Source: UBA1181 sp045639525 (GTDB taxonomy: Bacteria; Bacteroidota; Bacteroidia; Bacteroidales; Paludibacteraceae). Taken from it: 64,000 nt of DNA. Every line of letters begins with the position of its first letter. Position 1 is the stretch's first letter. Positions 53,177-62,808 of the stretch are shown piece after piece. The notes beneath the pieces were generated by a model. The model was not told where the DNA came from, made no database searches, and saw only the letters and a list, made by a program, of their open reading frames with translations. The DNA is taken from NCBI GenBank assembly GCA_045639525.1, contig JAZUDI010000077.1:101181-165180 (forward strand). The letters run 5' to 3'. The translations under genes were made by a program, and so were the position numbers.

Positions 53177-54700
53177 ATGATAACAAAAATTCTAGTGGCA
53201 AACAGAGGTGAGATCGCCATGAGAGTGATGCGCTCCTGCAAGGAGATGTCCATCAAAACCGTGGCAGTTTACTCTGAGGCCGACAGAACATCAAGACATG
53301 TCTTTTTTGCGGACGAAGCTGTCTGCATAGGACCTGCACCATCCGCGGAGAGTTATTTGTGCGTGGATAAAATCATTGAAGCGGCAAAACGCACCAAAGC
53401 GGACGCCATTCACCCGGGTTACGGATTTCTATCAGAGAACGCTGATTTCGCGAAACGTTGCGAAAAAGAGGGCATCATCTTCATTGGTGCACCATATAAA
53501 GCCATTTGTGACATGGGTGACAAGATCACTGCCCGCAAATTGATGATTGCGGCTGGTGTCCCTGTCGTTCCTGGAACAGAACAACCACTTCAAAGCTATG
53601 ACGAGGCGGTCGAGACTGCAAAACAAATCGGTTTGCCAGTCATGATCAAGGCATCCGCAGGTGGTGGTGGTAAGGGAATCCGTATCATCCGAGAGATGAG
53701 CGAACTCAAAAACGCTTACGACAGCGCCATTTCAGAGGCTGTATCCTCTTTTGCGAACGGCACCATCTATATGGAGAAGTTGATCGAGCGTCCACATCAC
53801 ATCGAATTCCAAATTTTGGCTGACAAACACGGAAATGTGGTACACTTGTTCGAGAGAGAGTGCTCTATTCAAAGAAAGCACCAAAAGGTAATCGAGGAGA
53901 CTCCATCTCCATTCATTTCAGAGAAGACCAGAAAGGCGATGGGAGAAATCGCTGTTCGTGCGGCAGCAGCCGTTAAGTACGAAGGTGCGGGTACCATCGA
54001 ATTCATGGTGGACAAAGACCAAAACTTCTATTTCCTTGAGATGAACACACGTCTGCAAGTGGAGCACCCTATTACCGAAGAGGTGTTGGGTATCGACTTG
54101 GTGAAGGAGCAAATCAAGGTGGCGGCAGGAGAACCTCTCCGTTTCAAACAAGAGGACCTCTCCCAAAGAGGACATGCGATCGAGTGTCGTATCTGCGCCG
54201 AGGATGCGGAAAACAACTTCACCCCTACCCCAGGTATCATCAAATTGATGACAGAGCCTTCCGGTATCGGTGTCCGTGTGGACAGTTTCTGCTATGAAGG
54301 TTATGAAATTCCTATATATTACGACTCCATGTTGAGTAAGTTGGTCGTTTGGGCCGCTAACAGAACCTATGCGATCGAGCGCATGCGCCGCGTGCTTTAC
54401 GAGTACAAGATCACCGGTACCAAGACCAACCTATCCTACCTACGTAAGATTTTGGAGGTGCCTGACTTCGTAAAGGGACACTACACCACCGCTTTCTTGG
54501 AGGAGAACAAGGATGTTTTGGCGAAGATTACCTTGAAGGAGGATTTCGAAGAGACACACGCAGCCGAGGATATCGCAGCGATCGCAGCATACTTCGACTA
54601 CTTGTTGAACGAAGAGAGACCAAATGCGGGTAGCGCTAACGACAACCGTCCTATCAGCCGTTGGAAAGAGTTCGGAAAGCGTAACAACATGAGATGGTAA
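53177..54700 (+). CDS. accC: Biotin carboxylase subunit of acyl-CoA carboxylase
   Basis: 507 residues of the biotin carboxylase family. N-terminal ILVANRGEIAMRVMR; ATP-grasp core with KASAGGGGKGIRI near 163 and RECSIQRKHQKVIEE near 229; EMNTRLQVEHPITEEVLGID with catalytic residues near 290. It carboxylates the biotin on the carrier protein with ATP and bicarbonate. The C-terminal 50 residues are an extra tail. First gene of a three-gene operon with the carrier and transferase subunits. Confidence 0.93.
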   Translation: MITKILVANRGEIAMRVMRSCKEMSIKTVAVYSEADRTSRHVFFADEAVCIGPAPSAESYLCVDKIIEAAKRTKADAIHPGYGFLSENADFAKRCEKEGIIFIGAPYKAICDMGDKITARKLMIAAGVPVVPGTEQPLQSYDEAVETAKQIGLPVMIKASAGGGGKGIRIIREMSELKNAYDSAISEAVSSFANGTIYMEKLIERPHHIEFQILADKHGNVVHLFERECSIQRKHQKVIEETPSPFISEKTRKAMGEIAVRAAAAVKYEGAGTIEFMVDKDQNFYFLEMNTRLQVEHPITEEVLGIDLVKEQIKVAAGEPLRFKQEDLSQRGHAIECRICAEDAENNFTPTPGIIKLMTEPSGIGVRVDSFCYEGYEIPIYYDSMLSKLVVWAANRTYAIERMRRVLYEYKITGTKTNLSYLRKILEVPDFVKGHYTTAFLEENKDVLAKITLKEDFEETHAAEDIAAIAAYFDYLLNEERPNAGSANDNRPISRWKEFGKRNNMRW

Positions 54701-54733
54701 TTCCAGAGAATAACAACAACTAACATAAATAGT

Positions 54734-55261
54734 ATGAAAGTTAAAGTCGGAAACAACATCAAAGAGATTTCGCTTGTTAAAAAAGAGGATAACAAGGTGG
54801 AGATCTTGGTGGACGATAAAACATACAACTTAGACATTGTAATGGCAGAGAACGGACTCTGCTCCATCATCACAGAGGATGGGCACTCCTACAACGCAGA
54901 GTTGAAGCCTAGCAACAACAACCAAAATTACACTGTCAGTGTAGCCTTCAACACTTTCCCTGTGGAAATCATCAGCCCATATCAATATGGCGGCAAGAAG
55001 GCTAAATCCAACGAAAAGCAAGACAAGATTTTCTCTCCAATGCCAGGAAAGGTCATCCGTATCTTGGTGAAAGAGGGAGATTTCGTAGCGGCAGGCGCAC
55101 CAGTCATCGTAATCGAGGCAATGAAAATGCAGAGCGAATACAAGGTGAAGGACGACTGCATCGTAAAGAAGATTTTAGTGAACGAGGGCGACAACATCGC
55201 AGGCAACCAATCTTTGATTGAGCTTGAGGAGGCGCCTGAGACAGCAGAAGATAACAAATAA
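54734..55261 (+). CDS. accB: Biotin carboxyl carrier subunit
   Basis: 175 residues. The C-terminal 75 residues are a biotinyl domain: FSPMPGKVIRILVKEGDFVA, then EAMKMQ, where Lys131 is the biotinylated residue. The N-terminal 95 residues are a beta-rich linker of the acyl-CoA carboxylase type. It shuttles carboxyl-biotin from AccC to the carboxyltransferase. It lies 33 bases after accC and 14 before the transferase gene. Confidence 0.92.
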   Translation: MKVKVGNNIKEISLVKKEDNKVEILVDDKTYNLDIVMAENGLCSIITEDGHSYNAELKPSNNNQNYTVSVAFNTFPVEIISPYQYGGKKAKSNEKQDKIFSPMPGKVIRILVKEGDFVAAGAPVIVIEAMKMQSEYKVKDDCIVKKILVNEGDNIAGNQSLIELEEAPETAEDNK

Positions 55262-55275
55262 AAGAAAGGATAAGA

Positions 55276-56793
55276 ATGGCATCTGCTAACGATAAATTTA
55301 AAGAATTAGACCGCTTGGCCGAGGCTGGTAACGCAGCGCGTATCGAGAAGCAACACCAAGCTGGCAAGATGACCGCTAGAGAGCGTATCGCAACCTTGCT
55401 TGACAAGGGAACTTTCGTGGAGATCGACAAGTTTGTCATCCATCAGTGTCACAACTTCGGTTTGGAGAACCAACAAATTCCTGGCGATGGTATCGTAGGT
55501 GGTTACGGTAAAATCGACGGTAGATTGGTCTATGTATATGCATACGACTTCACCGCTTTCGGTGGATCCCTTAGTAGAACCAACGCCAACAAGATCGTCA
55601 AGTTGCAAAAATTGGCGCTTAAGATGGGTGCTCCAATCATCGCATTGAATGATTCAGGAGGTGCACGTATTCAAGAGGGTATCTCAAGTTTGGCGGGATA
55701 TGGCGACATCTTCTACCAAAACACCATCGCATCCGGCGTGGTTCCTCAAATCTCAGTAATCCTCGGACCTTGCGCAGGTGGCGCATGCTACTCTCCCGCT
55801 TTGACCGACTTCATCTTCATGGTAAAGGAGAAGAGCCACATGTTCGTAACAGGTCCGGATGTTGTGAAGACCGTTACACATGAGGATGTGGATAAAGAGC
55901 AATTGGGTGGTGCCGCAGTTCACAATGGAACCAGCGGTGTGGCTCACTTTATGGGCGAGGACGAGGAGCAAACCCTCATCATGGTTCGTGAGTTACTCTC
56001 CTTCTTGCCTTCCAACAACGTGGATGATGTACCAATGGCGGCATCAGGCAGCGAGCCTGAGGTTAAAAACTTGGATGAGTTCATTCCAGAGGACCCAAGC
56101 AAGCCATACAACATGAAAGAGTTGATCGAGAACATCGTCGACAACAACTATTTCTTCGAGATCCAAGAGCAATTCGCACCAAATATCTTGATCGGTTTCG
56201 CCAGAATCGAGGGCAAGGTGGTTGGTATCGTAGCGAACCAACCTGAGTTCCAAGCCGGCGTATTGGATATCGACGCTTCCGACAAGGCAGCAAGATTCAT
56301 CCGTTTCTGCGATTGCTTCAGTATTCCTATCGTATCATTCGTCGACGTACCAGGCTTCTTGCCAGGTTGCACACAAGAGCACAACGGTATCATCCGTCAT
56401 GGTGCGAAGATCGTTTACGCATACGTGGAGGCAACCGTTCCTAAGATCACCGTCATTACCCGTAAGGCTTACGGAGGTGCATACATCGTTATGTCCAGCA
56501 AGCACACTGGCGCTGACGTGAACTTCGCCTACCCTAATGCAGAAATCGCCGTAATGGGCGCAGATGGTGCGGTAAACATTCTTTACAGAAAGGTGAGCGA
56601 CGAGGAGAAGGCCAAGGTAAAGGCAGAATATGCGGAGAAATTCTCCAACCCTTACAGAGCAGCCGAGTTGGGTTATGTTGATGAGATCATTCTTCCATCT
56701 CAAACCAGAGAGAAGTTGATTCAAGCATTGGATATGACTCACACCAAAATTCGTTCAAACCCAGCAAAGAAGCACGGAAATATTCCATTGTAA
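55276..56793 (+). CDS. Acyl-CoA carboxylase carboxyltransferase subunit (PccB/MmdA-like)
   Basis: 505 residues with both crotonase-like lobes in one chain, the PccB/MmdA type. N-lobe: KMTARERIATLLDKGTFVEI, NDSGGARIQEGISSLAGYG, GPCAGGACYSPALTDF; C-lobe: NQPEFQAGVLDIDASDKAAR, VDVPGFLPGCTQEHNGIIRH, RKAYGGAYIVMSSKH. It moves CO2 from biotin to propionyl-CoA (or acetyl-CoA). With a separate AccC in the operon it is more likely an ATP-driven carboxylase than a sodium-pumping decarboxylase; the direction and substrate are not settled by sequence. Confidence 0.9.
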   Translation: MASANDKFKELDRLAEAGNAARIEKQHQAGKMTARERIATLLDKGTFVEIDKFVIHQCHNFGLENQQIPGDGIVGGYGKIDGRLVYVYAYDFTAFGGSLSRTNANKIVKLQKLALKMGAPIIALNDSGGARIQEGISSLAGYGDIFYQNTIASGVVPQISVILGPCAGGACYSPALTDFIFMVKEKSHMFVTGPDVVKTVTHEDVDKEQLGGAAVHNGTSGVAHFMGEDEEQTLIMVRELLSFLPSNNVDDVPMAASGSEPEVKNLDEFIPEDPSKPYNMKELIENIVDNNYFFEIQEQFAPNILIGFARIEGKVVGIVANQPEFQAGVLDIDASDKAARFIRFCDCFSIPIVSFVDVPGFLPGCTQEHNGIIRHGAKIVYAYVEATVPKITVITRKAYGGAYIVMSSKHTGADVNFAYPNAEIAVMGADGAVNILYRKVSDEEKAKVKAEYAEKFSNPYRAAELGYVDEIILPSQTREKLIQALDMTHTKIRSNPAKKHGNIPL

Positions 56794-56812
56794 TCATTGC
56801 TATTATTCATAG

Positions 56813-56848
56813 AGCGGGGAAACGGAATCAATCTGCTTCCCCGCTTTT
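56813..56848 (+). terminator. Terminator of the carboxylase operon
   Basis: AGCGGGGAA (56813-56821) pairs with TTCCCCGCT (56837-56845), followed by TTTT. Confidence 0.85.
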
Positions 56849-56955
56849 ACATAAATAAACACCTTAACGCACAATATTCTAAACTTTTTTTAAGATAATT
56901 CACATTCATACTCACTTTCATAGCAAAAAACCACATATTTATAACGGAAAAAGAG

Positions 56956-56963
56956 TAATTTTG
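56956..56963 (+). promoter_or_regulatory. Promoter -7 box of the cysteine-rich repeat gene
   Basis: TAATTTTG at 56956-56963, matching the consensus -7 box, about 45 bases before the ATG. A -33 TTTG is not clear. Confidence 0.5.
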
Positions 56964-57007
56964 CAACCGTATGGATAGAAAGTTGTACTTTAGAATGTGA
57001 GACATTT

Positions 57008-60000
57008 ATGAAAAGACTGTTCAATATTTCAGCCTTAATAGTTGCTGGTTTGTGTCTTTATACACCGTCATCATTTTCCCAAACCAACGAGAATACGGAG
57101 GTAGAGGAAAATCCAATAGAAGAGGTTCATACCCATCAATTCAGTGAAACATTCACAATCATCCAAGAGGCTACTTGCGAAGAGCCAGGACTAAGAGCAA
57201 AGATGTGTCTTGTGGAGGGATGTGAGGTCTACGACGAGGAGGAAGAGATCTCTGCGAATGGCCATAACTATGGGCAGACAATCACTATCAAAGAGCGGTC
57301 TTGCACCGAAGATGGCGTAAGCCATAAGGTATGCACCGTATGCGGAAACATCAAAGAGACCATATCACCTGCAACCGGGCATGTATTCGACGAAGAGGAA
57401 TATACCATCGACAAAGAGGCAACCTGCACAGAAGATGGCGAAAAGTCAATTCGATGCGTAAATTGTTCCATCAAAAAGGAAGACAGCGAAGTTATCATCC
57501 CTGCATTGGGCCACACATGGGACGAAGGCGTCATCCAGACCGCTCCGACATGCACGGAAGAGGGTATTCGACTATTCACCTGCGGAAGGTGTGAGACTAC
57601 CCAAACAAGCGTCATCGCCCCGTTAGGACACGATTTCGACACGCAATTCACCACCGATGTAGAGATGACATGCACCCAAGAGGGCGAGCAATCCCACCAC
57701 TGCAAAAGAGAAGGATGTACGGAGAGAACGGATATCACCCCGATTCCAACTCCTGGTCACCAATACGGCGAGAGCGTATTAGTCTCCGCACCAACCTGTA
57801 CCATGGATGGTACGGAGAGATACACCTGCACAGTATGTCAAGTAACAAGAACCGAGGTGATCGCCGCCATTGGCCATGATTTCGAAGAGGAATTCACGAT
57901 AGATGCTGAACCTAAATGCCTCGCCTCCGGACAAAAATCCAAACATTGCAAACACGAGGGATGCACCGAGAAGAGAGAGGTGACGCCTATCGCTGCGTTG
58001 GGTCACGACATGGTGAGCCAATCCATCAAGTTAAAACCAACCTGTACTTTGACTGGCGAAGAGATTTTCGGCTGTACCAGATGCACCTCCTCGGAGACCA
58101 GAACCATCGAACCGACGGGACACGAATTCTCGTTGGAGTACACCATCGACAAAAAGGCGACTTGCTTGGAGAGTGGACTCGAATCAAGACATTGTACCCA
58201 CGAAAATTGTGGGGAAACTACTGATGAGCGAGTGATCGAGCAAGAATCTCACGTCTGGGGAGTGGAAGAGGTGGTCAAGGCGCCTACCTGCACCACGGAG
58301 GGAAAGAGCAACCACAAATGTTCCGCTTGCGGTACCATAGAGGAGTATACCGTCGACATGTTGGGACATGACTATGCGGAGGAGTTTACGGTTGACGTGG
58401 AGGCGACATGCGAAAAGATCGGTAGCAAATCAAAACATTGCAGTCGATGCAGCAGCAAGATACAAACCTCATTCATTCCCGCTCTCGGACATATAGAGGG
58501 AAAGAGCAAACGAGAAAACATCGTAGAGGCCTCCTGCACAGACCCTGGACACTACAACGACGTCGTTTATTGCGAACGATGCGACAAGGTAATGAGCAAG
58601 GAGGAGAAGAGCATCGAACCGATCGGCCACCAATACGAGAAGTCGAGAGAATACCTCAGAAAGCCAGAATGTGAATCGGAAGGACTGCTACACAGCACCT
58701 GCATCCACTGTGGCAACGTGAAGACAGAGACCGTTGCAGCCTTGGGACACGACTATGCGGAGAACTTCACCATTGACAAAAAGGCGACCTGCACCGAGTT
58801 GGGCGTTGAATCCAGACACTGTTCAAGATGTGATTCGAAAGCCGACAGCAAGAGCATCGATGCGTTAGGACATAATTGGGACAAGGGTTCCATCACCACC
58901 GAACCGACTTGCACCGCGACCGGAATACTCACCAAGCACTGCGAACGATGCGAAATCGCTCAAGAAATCGAACTTGACTCATTGGGCCACGACTTCTCGA
59001 AAGATCTCGTGTTGGATTTTGAATCGACCTGTCTGAAAGCGGGAGAAAAGTCCAAGCATTGCAGCCGATGCGAGGAGAGAAGCGAAATCGAATACTTGCC
59101 TCTGATCGCTCACGTACCAGGCGTCCTCGAAGTAGCGGATATCCATCCAGCCACTTGTACGGAAAACGGAAGTTACAAAGAGGTGATCGCATGCCAGTTA
59201 TGCGGCACTTATTTAGAGGAGACCACCCAAGAGGGTGATCCAGCGACGGGCCATCAGTGGGACGAAGGAACTGTCAATGTCGCACCTACATGCACCGATG
59301 GTGGAAAGAACACCTTTATTTGCACCGCATGTGGCGTTGTCGAGATCAAAGACTTAGCGCCATTGGGACATGAATACACCGATACATTCACGGTCGATAT
59401 CCAAGCGACATGTACCATGGAGGGACAAATTTCCAAACACTGTAAGCGTTGCGATATCCACGAGCACGACTCCATCATTCCTATGGTGGCGCACACCGCC
59501 GGCGATCCAGTAAAAGAGAACATCGTAGATCCGAAATGTACCACGGTCGGTTCGTACGACCTTGCACAATACTGCACAATATGCAAGACAGAACTAAAAC
59601 GGGAGACCTTGACAGTAGACTCCACAGGACATACATGGAACGAAACCATTGAGACCAAGGAGCCGAACTGCACAGAAAATGGTGTATTGGCCAAGACCTG
59701 TAAAATCTGCATGTTCACCCAAACGACCGTACAAAAGGCACTGGGCCACGACTTCGGCAACTTGAATGTCGATGTGGCGCCAACCTGTACCACCATGGGT
59801 AGAGGTTCCAAGCATTGCCATCGTTGCGATTACAGAGCGGAGGTGACCGACATTCCTGCATTGGGACACCAGATGATTGACGATACCACCAAGGTCCCTA
59901 CCTGCACAGAGAAGGGTGAGATCCTCTCCACCTGCGAGATATGTGGCCATACAGGACTCGCATCCATGGAGCCTCTCGGCCACGATTTCACACCCAACAA

Positions 60001-61249
60001 TGTAGTTGTAGCGCAACCATCTTGTGAGACCGAGGGTAAATCATGTAAGATTTGCCAACGATGCGATGAGCAGAAAGATATAGTCACCATTCCGGCATTC
60101 GGCCACCTGTTGTCCGAGACCGTCACCGTAGTGAAGGCACCAACTTGTGAGGAGAGCGGCATCTCATCCAAGACTTGCGAAATCTGCGCAAAACACATTG
60201 AGCACACCACTGCGCCATTGGGACATAAATTCAACGAGATATACGCAATTGATCAAGAACCGACTTGCGAAATCGAAGGTGTAATGACCAAGCACTGCGA
60301 ACGATGCGACGCCACAACAGACGAACAAGCCATCGCCGCCATCGGACACGCTTGGGACATCGTCCAGATCGCCCTACTCCCTACCGACACAACAGAGGGT
60401 TACAAAGTAAGAGGTTGTCTCCACACAGGATGTACCTCGCACGACTCCATCAGGATGGAAAAGTTGGTGGTTCTGCTTCCGAATGAAGAGGGAAAATTCT
60501 TCAACATCCAAGCGGAAGGTTATTGTCATGGAGAGGAAGAGATGGTAAGTTATACCACCAACGCCGACGCAGGAACGCCTTACGAATTTAAAGTGACCTT
60601 CTCAGAAGATGCGATCAAGCAGGGATTCCAAAACATGGATTGGATCGCTACCCCGGCCGATGAACAAATTCTCTTGTCCATTCCGGAAAACTGTGCGGAC
60701 GGCAAATACAACGCATACATCACCTTCCGCAACGCGGACTCCATCGAGTCGCCAGCCATTGCGATTGATTTCACGGTCAACATCAGCCAAAATCTTACCG
60801 TCGCCATCTTCTCCGACGTGGTGAGCATCATCAAGGAGGATCAGAGAAGTTATAACACCTTCCAATGGTACCATAACGGAGAAAAGTTGGCAGAGGCTAC
60901 CCTACCTTACTACCAAGAGATAGGCGGACTGACAGGTAGTTACTTTGTGGTTGTAAACGAAGGAACAGCGGATGAATTCAGGACTTGCGCCCGCGACGAC
61001 TGGTACAATCCGCTCAACAAAACAAGGGTCATCTCCATCTATCCTAACCCTGCTCCAGAATCCACTCACCTCAAACTACACAATTTCGAGGAGGGCGAAC
61101 ATGCGCTATCCGTCCTTAACGAATACGGCAGTAAACTCTACGAGACTAAATTCGAGGGAGATGAAATCCAACTGCCAACCGGGCAATTGGTCGGAGGACA
61201 ATATATGATTGAAGTGGATGGCGTAACCGCCAAAATGATCAAGCAATAA
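57008..61249 (+). CDS. Cysteine-rich tandem-repeat surface protein with type A T9SS signal
   Basis: 1413 residues: signal peptide (cut near SSFSQ), then about 25 tandem repeats of roughly 40-45 residues over residues 38-1140, each of the form A(T/P)TCTExG...CxxCG...xLGHxW/F/Y (for example APTCTEEGIRLFTCGRCET). Each carries a Cys in TC and a CxxC pair like a small zinc ribbon. After residue 1160 there is an Ig-like region (YHNGEKLAEATLPYYQEIGG) and a C-terminal sorting domain (SIYPNPAPESTHLKL to VTAKMIKQ). Similar repeats are known in Firmicutes surface proteins; here they are coupled to T9SS export. Function unknown; adhesion or metal binding is possible. The OmpA-family gene follows 26 bases later. 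Confidence 0.87.
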   Translation: MKRLFNISALIVAGLCLYTPSSFSQTNENTEVEENPIEEVHTHQFSETFTIIQEATCEEPGLRAKMCLVEGCEVYDEEEEISANGHNYGQTITIKERSCTEDGVSHKVCTVCGNIKETISPATGHVFDEEEYTIDKEATCTEDGEKSIRCVNCSIKKEDSEVIIPALGHTWDEGVIQTAPTCTEEGIRLFTCGRCETTQTSVIAPLGHDFDTQFTTDVEMTCTQEGEQSHHCKREGCTERTDITPIPTPGHQYGESVLVSAPTCTMDGTERYTCTVCQVTRTEVIAAIGHDFEEEFTIDAEPKCLASGQKSKHCKHEGCTEKREVTPIAALGHDMVSQSIKLKPTCTLTGEEIFGCTRCTSSETRTIEPTGHEFSLEYTIDKKATCLESGLESRHCTHENCGETTDERVIEQESHVWGVEEVVKAPTCTTEGKSNHKCSACGTIEEYTVDMLGHDYAEEFTVDVEATCEKIGSKSKHCSRCSSKIQTSFIPALGHIEGKSKRENIVEASCTDPGHYNDVVYCERCDKVMSKEEKSIEPIGHQYEKSREYLRKPECESEGLLHSTCIHCGNVKTETVAALGHDYAENFTIDKKATCTELGVESRHCSRCDSKADSKSIDALGHNWDKGSITTEPTCTATGILTKHCERCEIAQEIELDSLGHDFSKDLVLDFESTCLKAGEKSKHCSRCEERSEIEYLPLIAHVPGVLEVADIHPATCTENGSYKEVIACQLCGTYLEETTQEGDPATGHQWDEGTVNVAPTCTDGGKNTFICTACGVVEIKDLAPLGHEYTDTFTVDIQATCTMEGQISKHCKRCDIHEHDSIIPMVAHTAGDPVKENIVDPKCTTVGSYDLAQYCTICKTELKRETLTVDSTGHTWNETIETKEPNCTENGVLAKTCKICMFTQTTVQKALGHDFGNLNVDVAPTCTTMGRGSKHCHRCDYRAEVTDIPALGHQMIDDTTKVPTCTEKGEILSTCEICGHTGLASMEPLGHDFTPNNVVVAQPSCETEGKSCKICQRCDEQKDIVTIPAFGHLLSETVTVVKAPTCEESGISSKTCEICAKHIEHTTAPLGHKFNEIYAIDQEPTCEIEGVMTKHCERCDATTDEQAIAAIGHAWDIVQIALLPTDTTEGYKVRGCLHTGCTSHDSIRMEKLVVLLPNEEGKFFNIQAEGYCHGEEEMVSYTTNADAGTPYEFKVTFSEDAIKQGFQNMDWIATPADEQILLSIPENCADGKYNAYITFRNADSIESPAIAIDFTVNISQNLTVAIFSDVVSIIKEDQRSYNTFQWYHNGEKLAEATLPYYQEIGGLTGSYFVVVNEGTADEFRTCARDDWYNPLNKTRVISIYPNPAPESTHLKLHNFEEGEHALSVLNEYGSKLYETKFEGDEIQLPTGQLVGGQYMIEVDGVTAKMIKQ

Positions 61250-61275
61250 TCATTGAAAAATAGTAGAACGAATAT

Positions 61276-62808
61276 ATGAAAAGGACGATATTCATCATTG
61301 CAGGTTTCATCCTAACTTCGGTACTAAACCTTCATGCGCAAAGCGAGGAGAGTTTGGCTGTCATCGATAGTGTCGCCACCGCTACAGTTGATACCCTATC
61401 CAACGACAGCACCACAAAGATGATAAACGACAATCTCCTACTGAAACAGAAGTCGCAGATCAAGTTTATGAAACCGCACCATTTCAATCTAAACATTGGT
61501 GGGGGAATCCACACCATGCTGATTGATCCTTCCGATATAAAGAGCGGCATCGGTTTTGACGCATTATTCGAGGCGAAATACCAAATTCTCCCCAAACATG
61601 TCGGTTTCAGTATAGGTGCTAAAATTTCCTTACGGAGAGCCTATACGGCACTTGACAACATCTACACGAACGACATCATCCACAAGGATAACAAGCAACT
61701 CTGTACCCTCACCTCCCAATTCGATGGATGGAAAGAGAAAGAGAGCATGTGGTGCGCGGATATCCCTGTGCAAATATTGTTTGCGTCAGGTACGGAAAAG
61801 CCATGGAACTTCATCGCAGGACTTGGCGCCTCCCTATCCATTCCATTCTCCGGTAGATACCAAACCTCTGATGGAACAATCAACACCAAGGCCTATTTTG
61901 AACAAACCAAAGTGGAGTACGAGAAATTGATAGGTCACGGTGTGGGGACAACCTACGGCGATAATTTTCCTAAAAGCAAAATCAAATACGCGATTCCACA
62001 GGCAAGCGCCATCGTAGATTTGGGACTTGTCCACAACGTCACAGACGAGGCGGGATTCTACATCGGTCTGTATGGGCAATACGGTATCTTTAACGCATGC
62101 AAAAAGAGCGACGAGGTGGTATTCGACGGATTCAATTATCAGAGTATATTGGCCAGCAACATCGTCTCGAAAGTGACGCCTTTGGAGGTTGGTGTGAAAT
62201 TGGGACTTTACTTCTCTTTCCACGATGTTGAACGAGAGGTCAACGAAGCCAATAGGATCCTGTCCGACCATGTGGATATCCAGCGACAATATGCGGACGA
62301 GGCTGCAGCGGAACGTGCGGCGAAAGAGGCGGAGAAGAATCAAAAAGCGGAACTGGAAAGGCTTAAACAAGAGCGCATCAGAAAGGAACTTCAAGGCATA
62401 CGCGAGGCATCTAAACAAGAGGCATACGAGGCATTGGCGATCATCAAGGCATCCGCGAAATACGCGAACGCCAATGGTACGCCATTCTTCCCTGCGACGG
62501 TGGACGAACACTTCCTCACCTTGAGAAAGTACTTAGAGTCCAATTCAGACGCCAAGATCATCATCACGGGCCACACCGACAATTCCGGCACCCCTGCCAA
62601 GAACATCATCAATGGTCAACATAGAGCGGAGGCATTCAAGACCGCACTTGTGAAGAAGAATATTCCAAGCGACCGAATCGGATGCGTAAGTAAGGGCGAG
62701 ACCGAACCTATCGCAGACAACGATACAGAAGAGGGACGTCTCAAGAATTGCAGAGTGGATTTGGATATTGTGGAGCAAACTACCTCCTCTTCAACTCTAT
62801 TACCGTAA
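61276..62808 (+). CDS. OmpA-family outer-membrane protein
   Basis: 510 residues: signal peptide (cleavage after LHAQ), an N-terminal beta-barrel-like domain (about 50-330), a charged coiled coil (about 330-395, EKNQKAELERLKQERIRKEL), and a C-terminal OmpA peptidoglycan-binding domain (about 410-505) with KIIITGHTDNSGTPAKN and GQHRAEAFKTAL. It tethers the outer membrane to the wall. It starts 26 bases after the cysteine-rich repeat gene, so it is probably co-transcribed and may anchor or assist that protein. Its 3' end overlaps the converging metallophosphoesterase gene by 29 bases. Confidence 0.87.
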   Translation: MKRTIFIIAGFILTSVLNLHAQSEESLAVIDSVATATVDTLSNDSTTKMINDNLLLKQKSQIKFMKPHHFNLNIGGGIHTMLIDPSDIKSGIGFDALFEAKYQILPKHVGFSIGAKISLRRAYTALDNIYTNDIIHKDNKQLCTLTSQFDGWKEKESMWCADIPVQILFASGTEKPWNFIAGLGASLSIPFSGRYQTSDGTINTKAYFEQTKVEYEKLIGHGVGTTYGDNFPKSKIKYAIPQASAIVDLGLVHNVTDEAGFYIGLYGQYGIFNACKKSDEVVFDGFNYQSILASNIVSKVTPLEVGVKLGLYFSFHDVEREVNEANRILSDHVDIQRQYADEAAAERAAKEAEKNQKAELERLKQERIRKELQGIREASKQEAYEALAIIKASAKYANANGTPFFPATVDEHFLTLRKYLESNSDAKIIITGHTDNSGTPAKNIINGQHRAEAFKTALVKKNIPSDRIGCVSKGETEPIADNDTEEGRLKNCRVDLDIVEQTTSSSTLLP

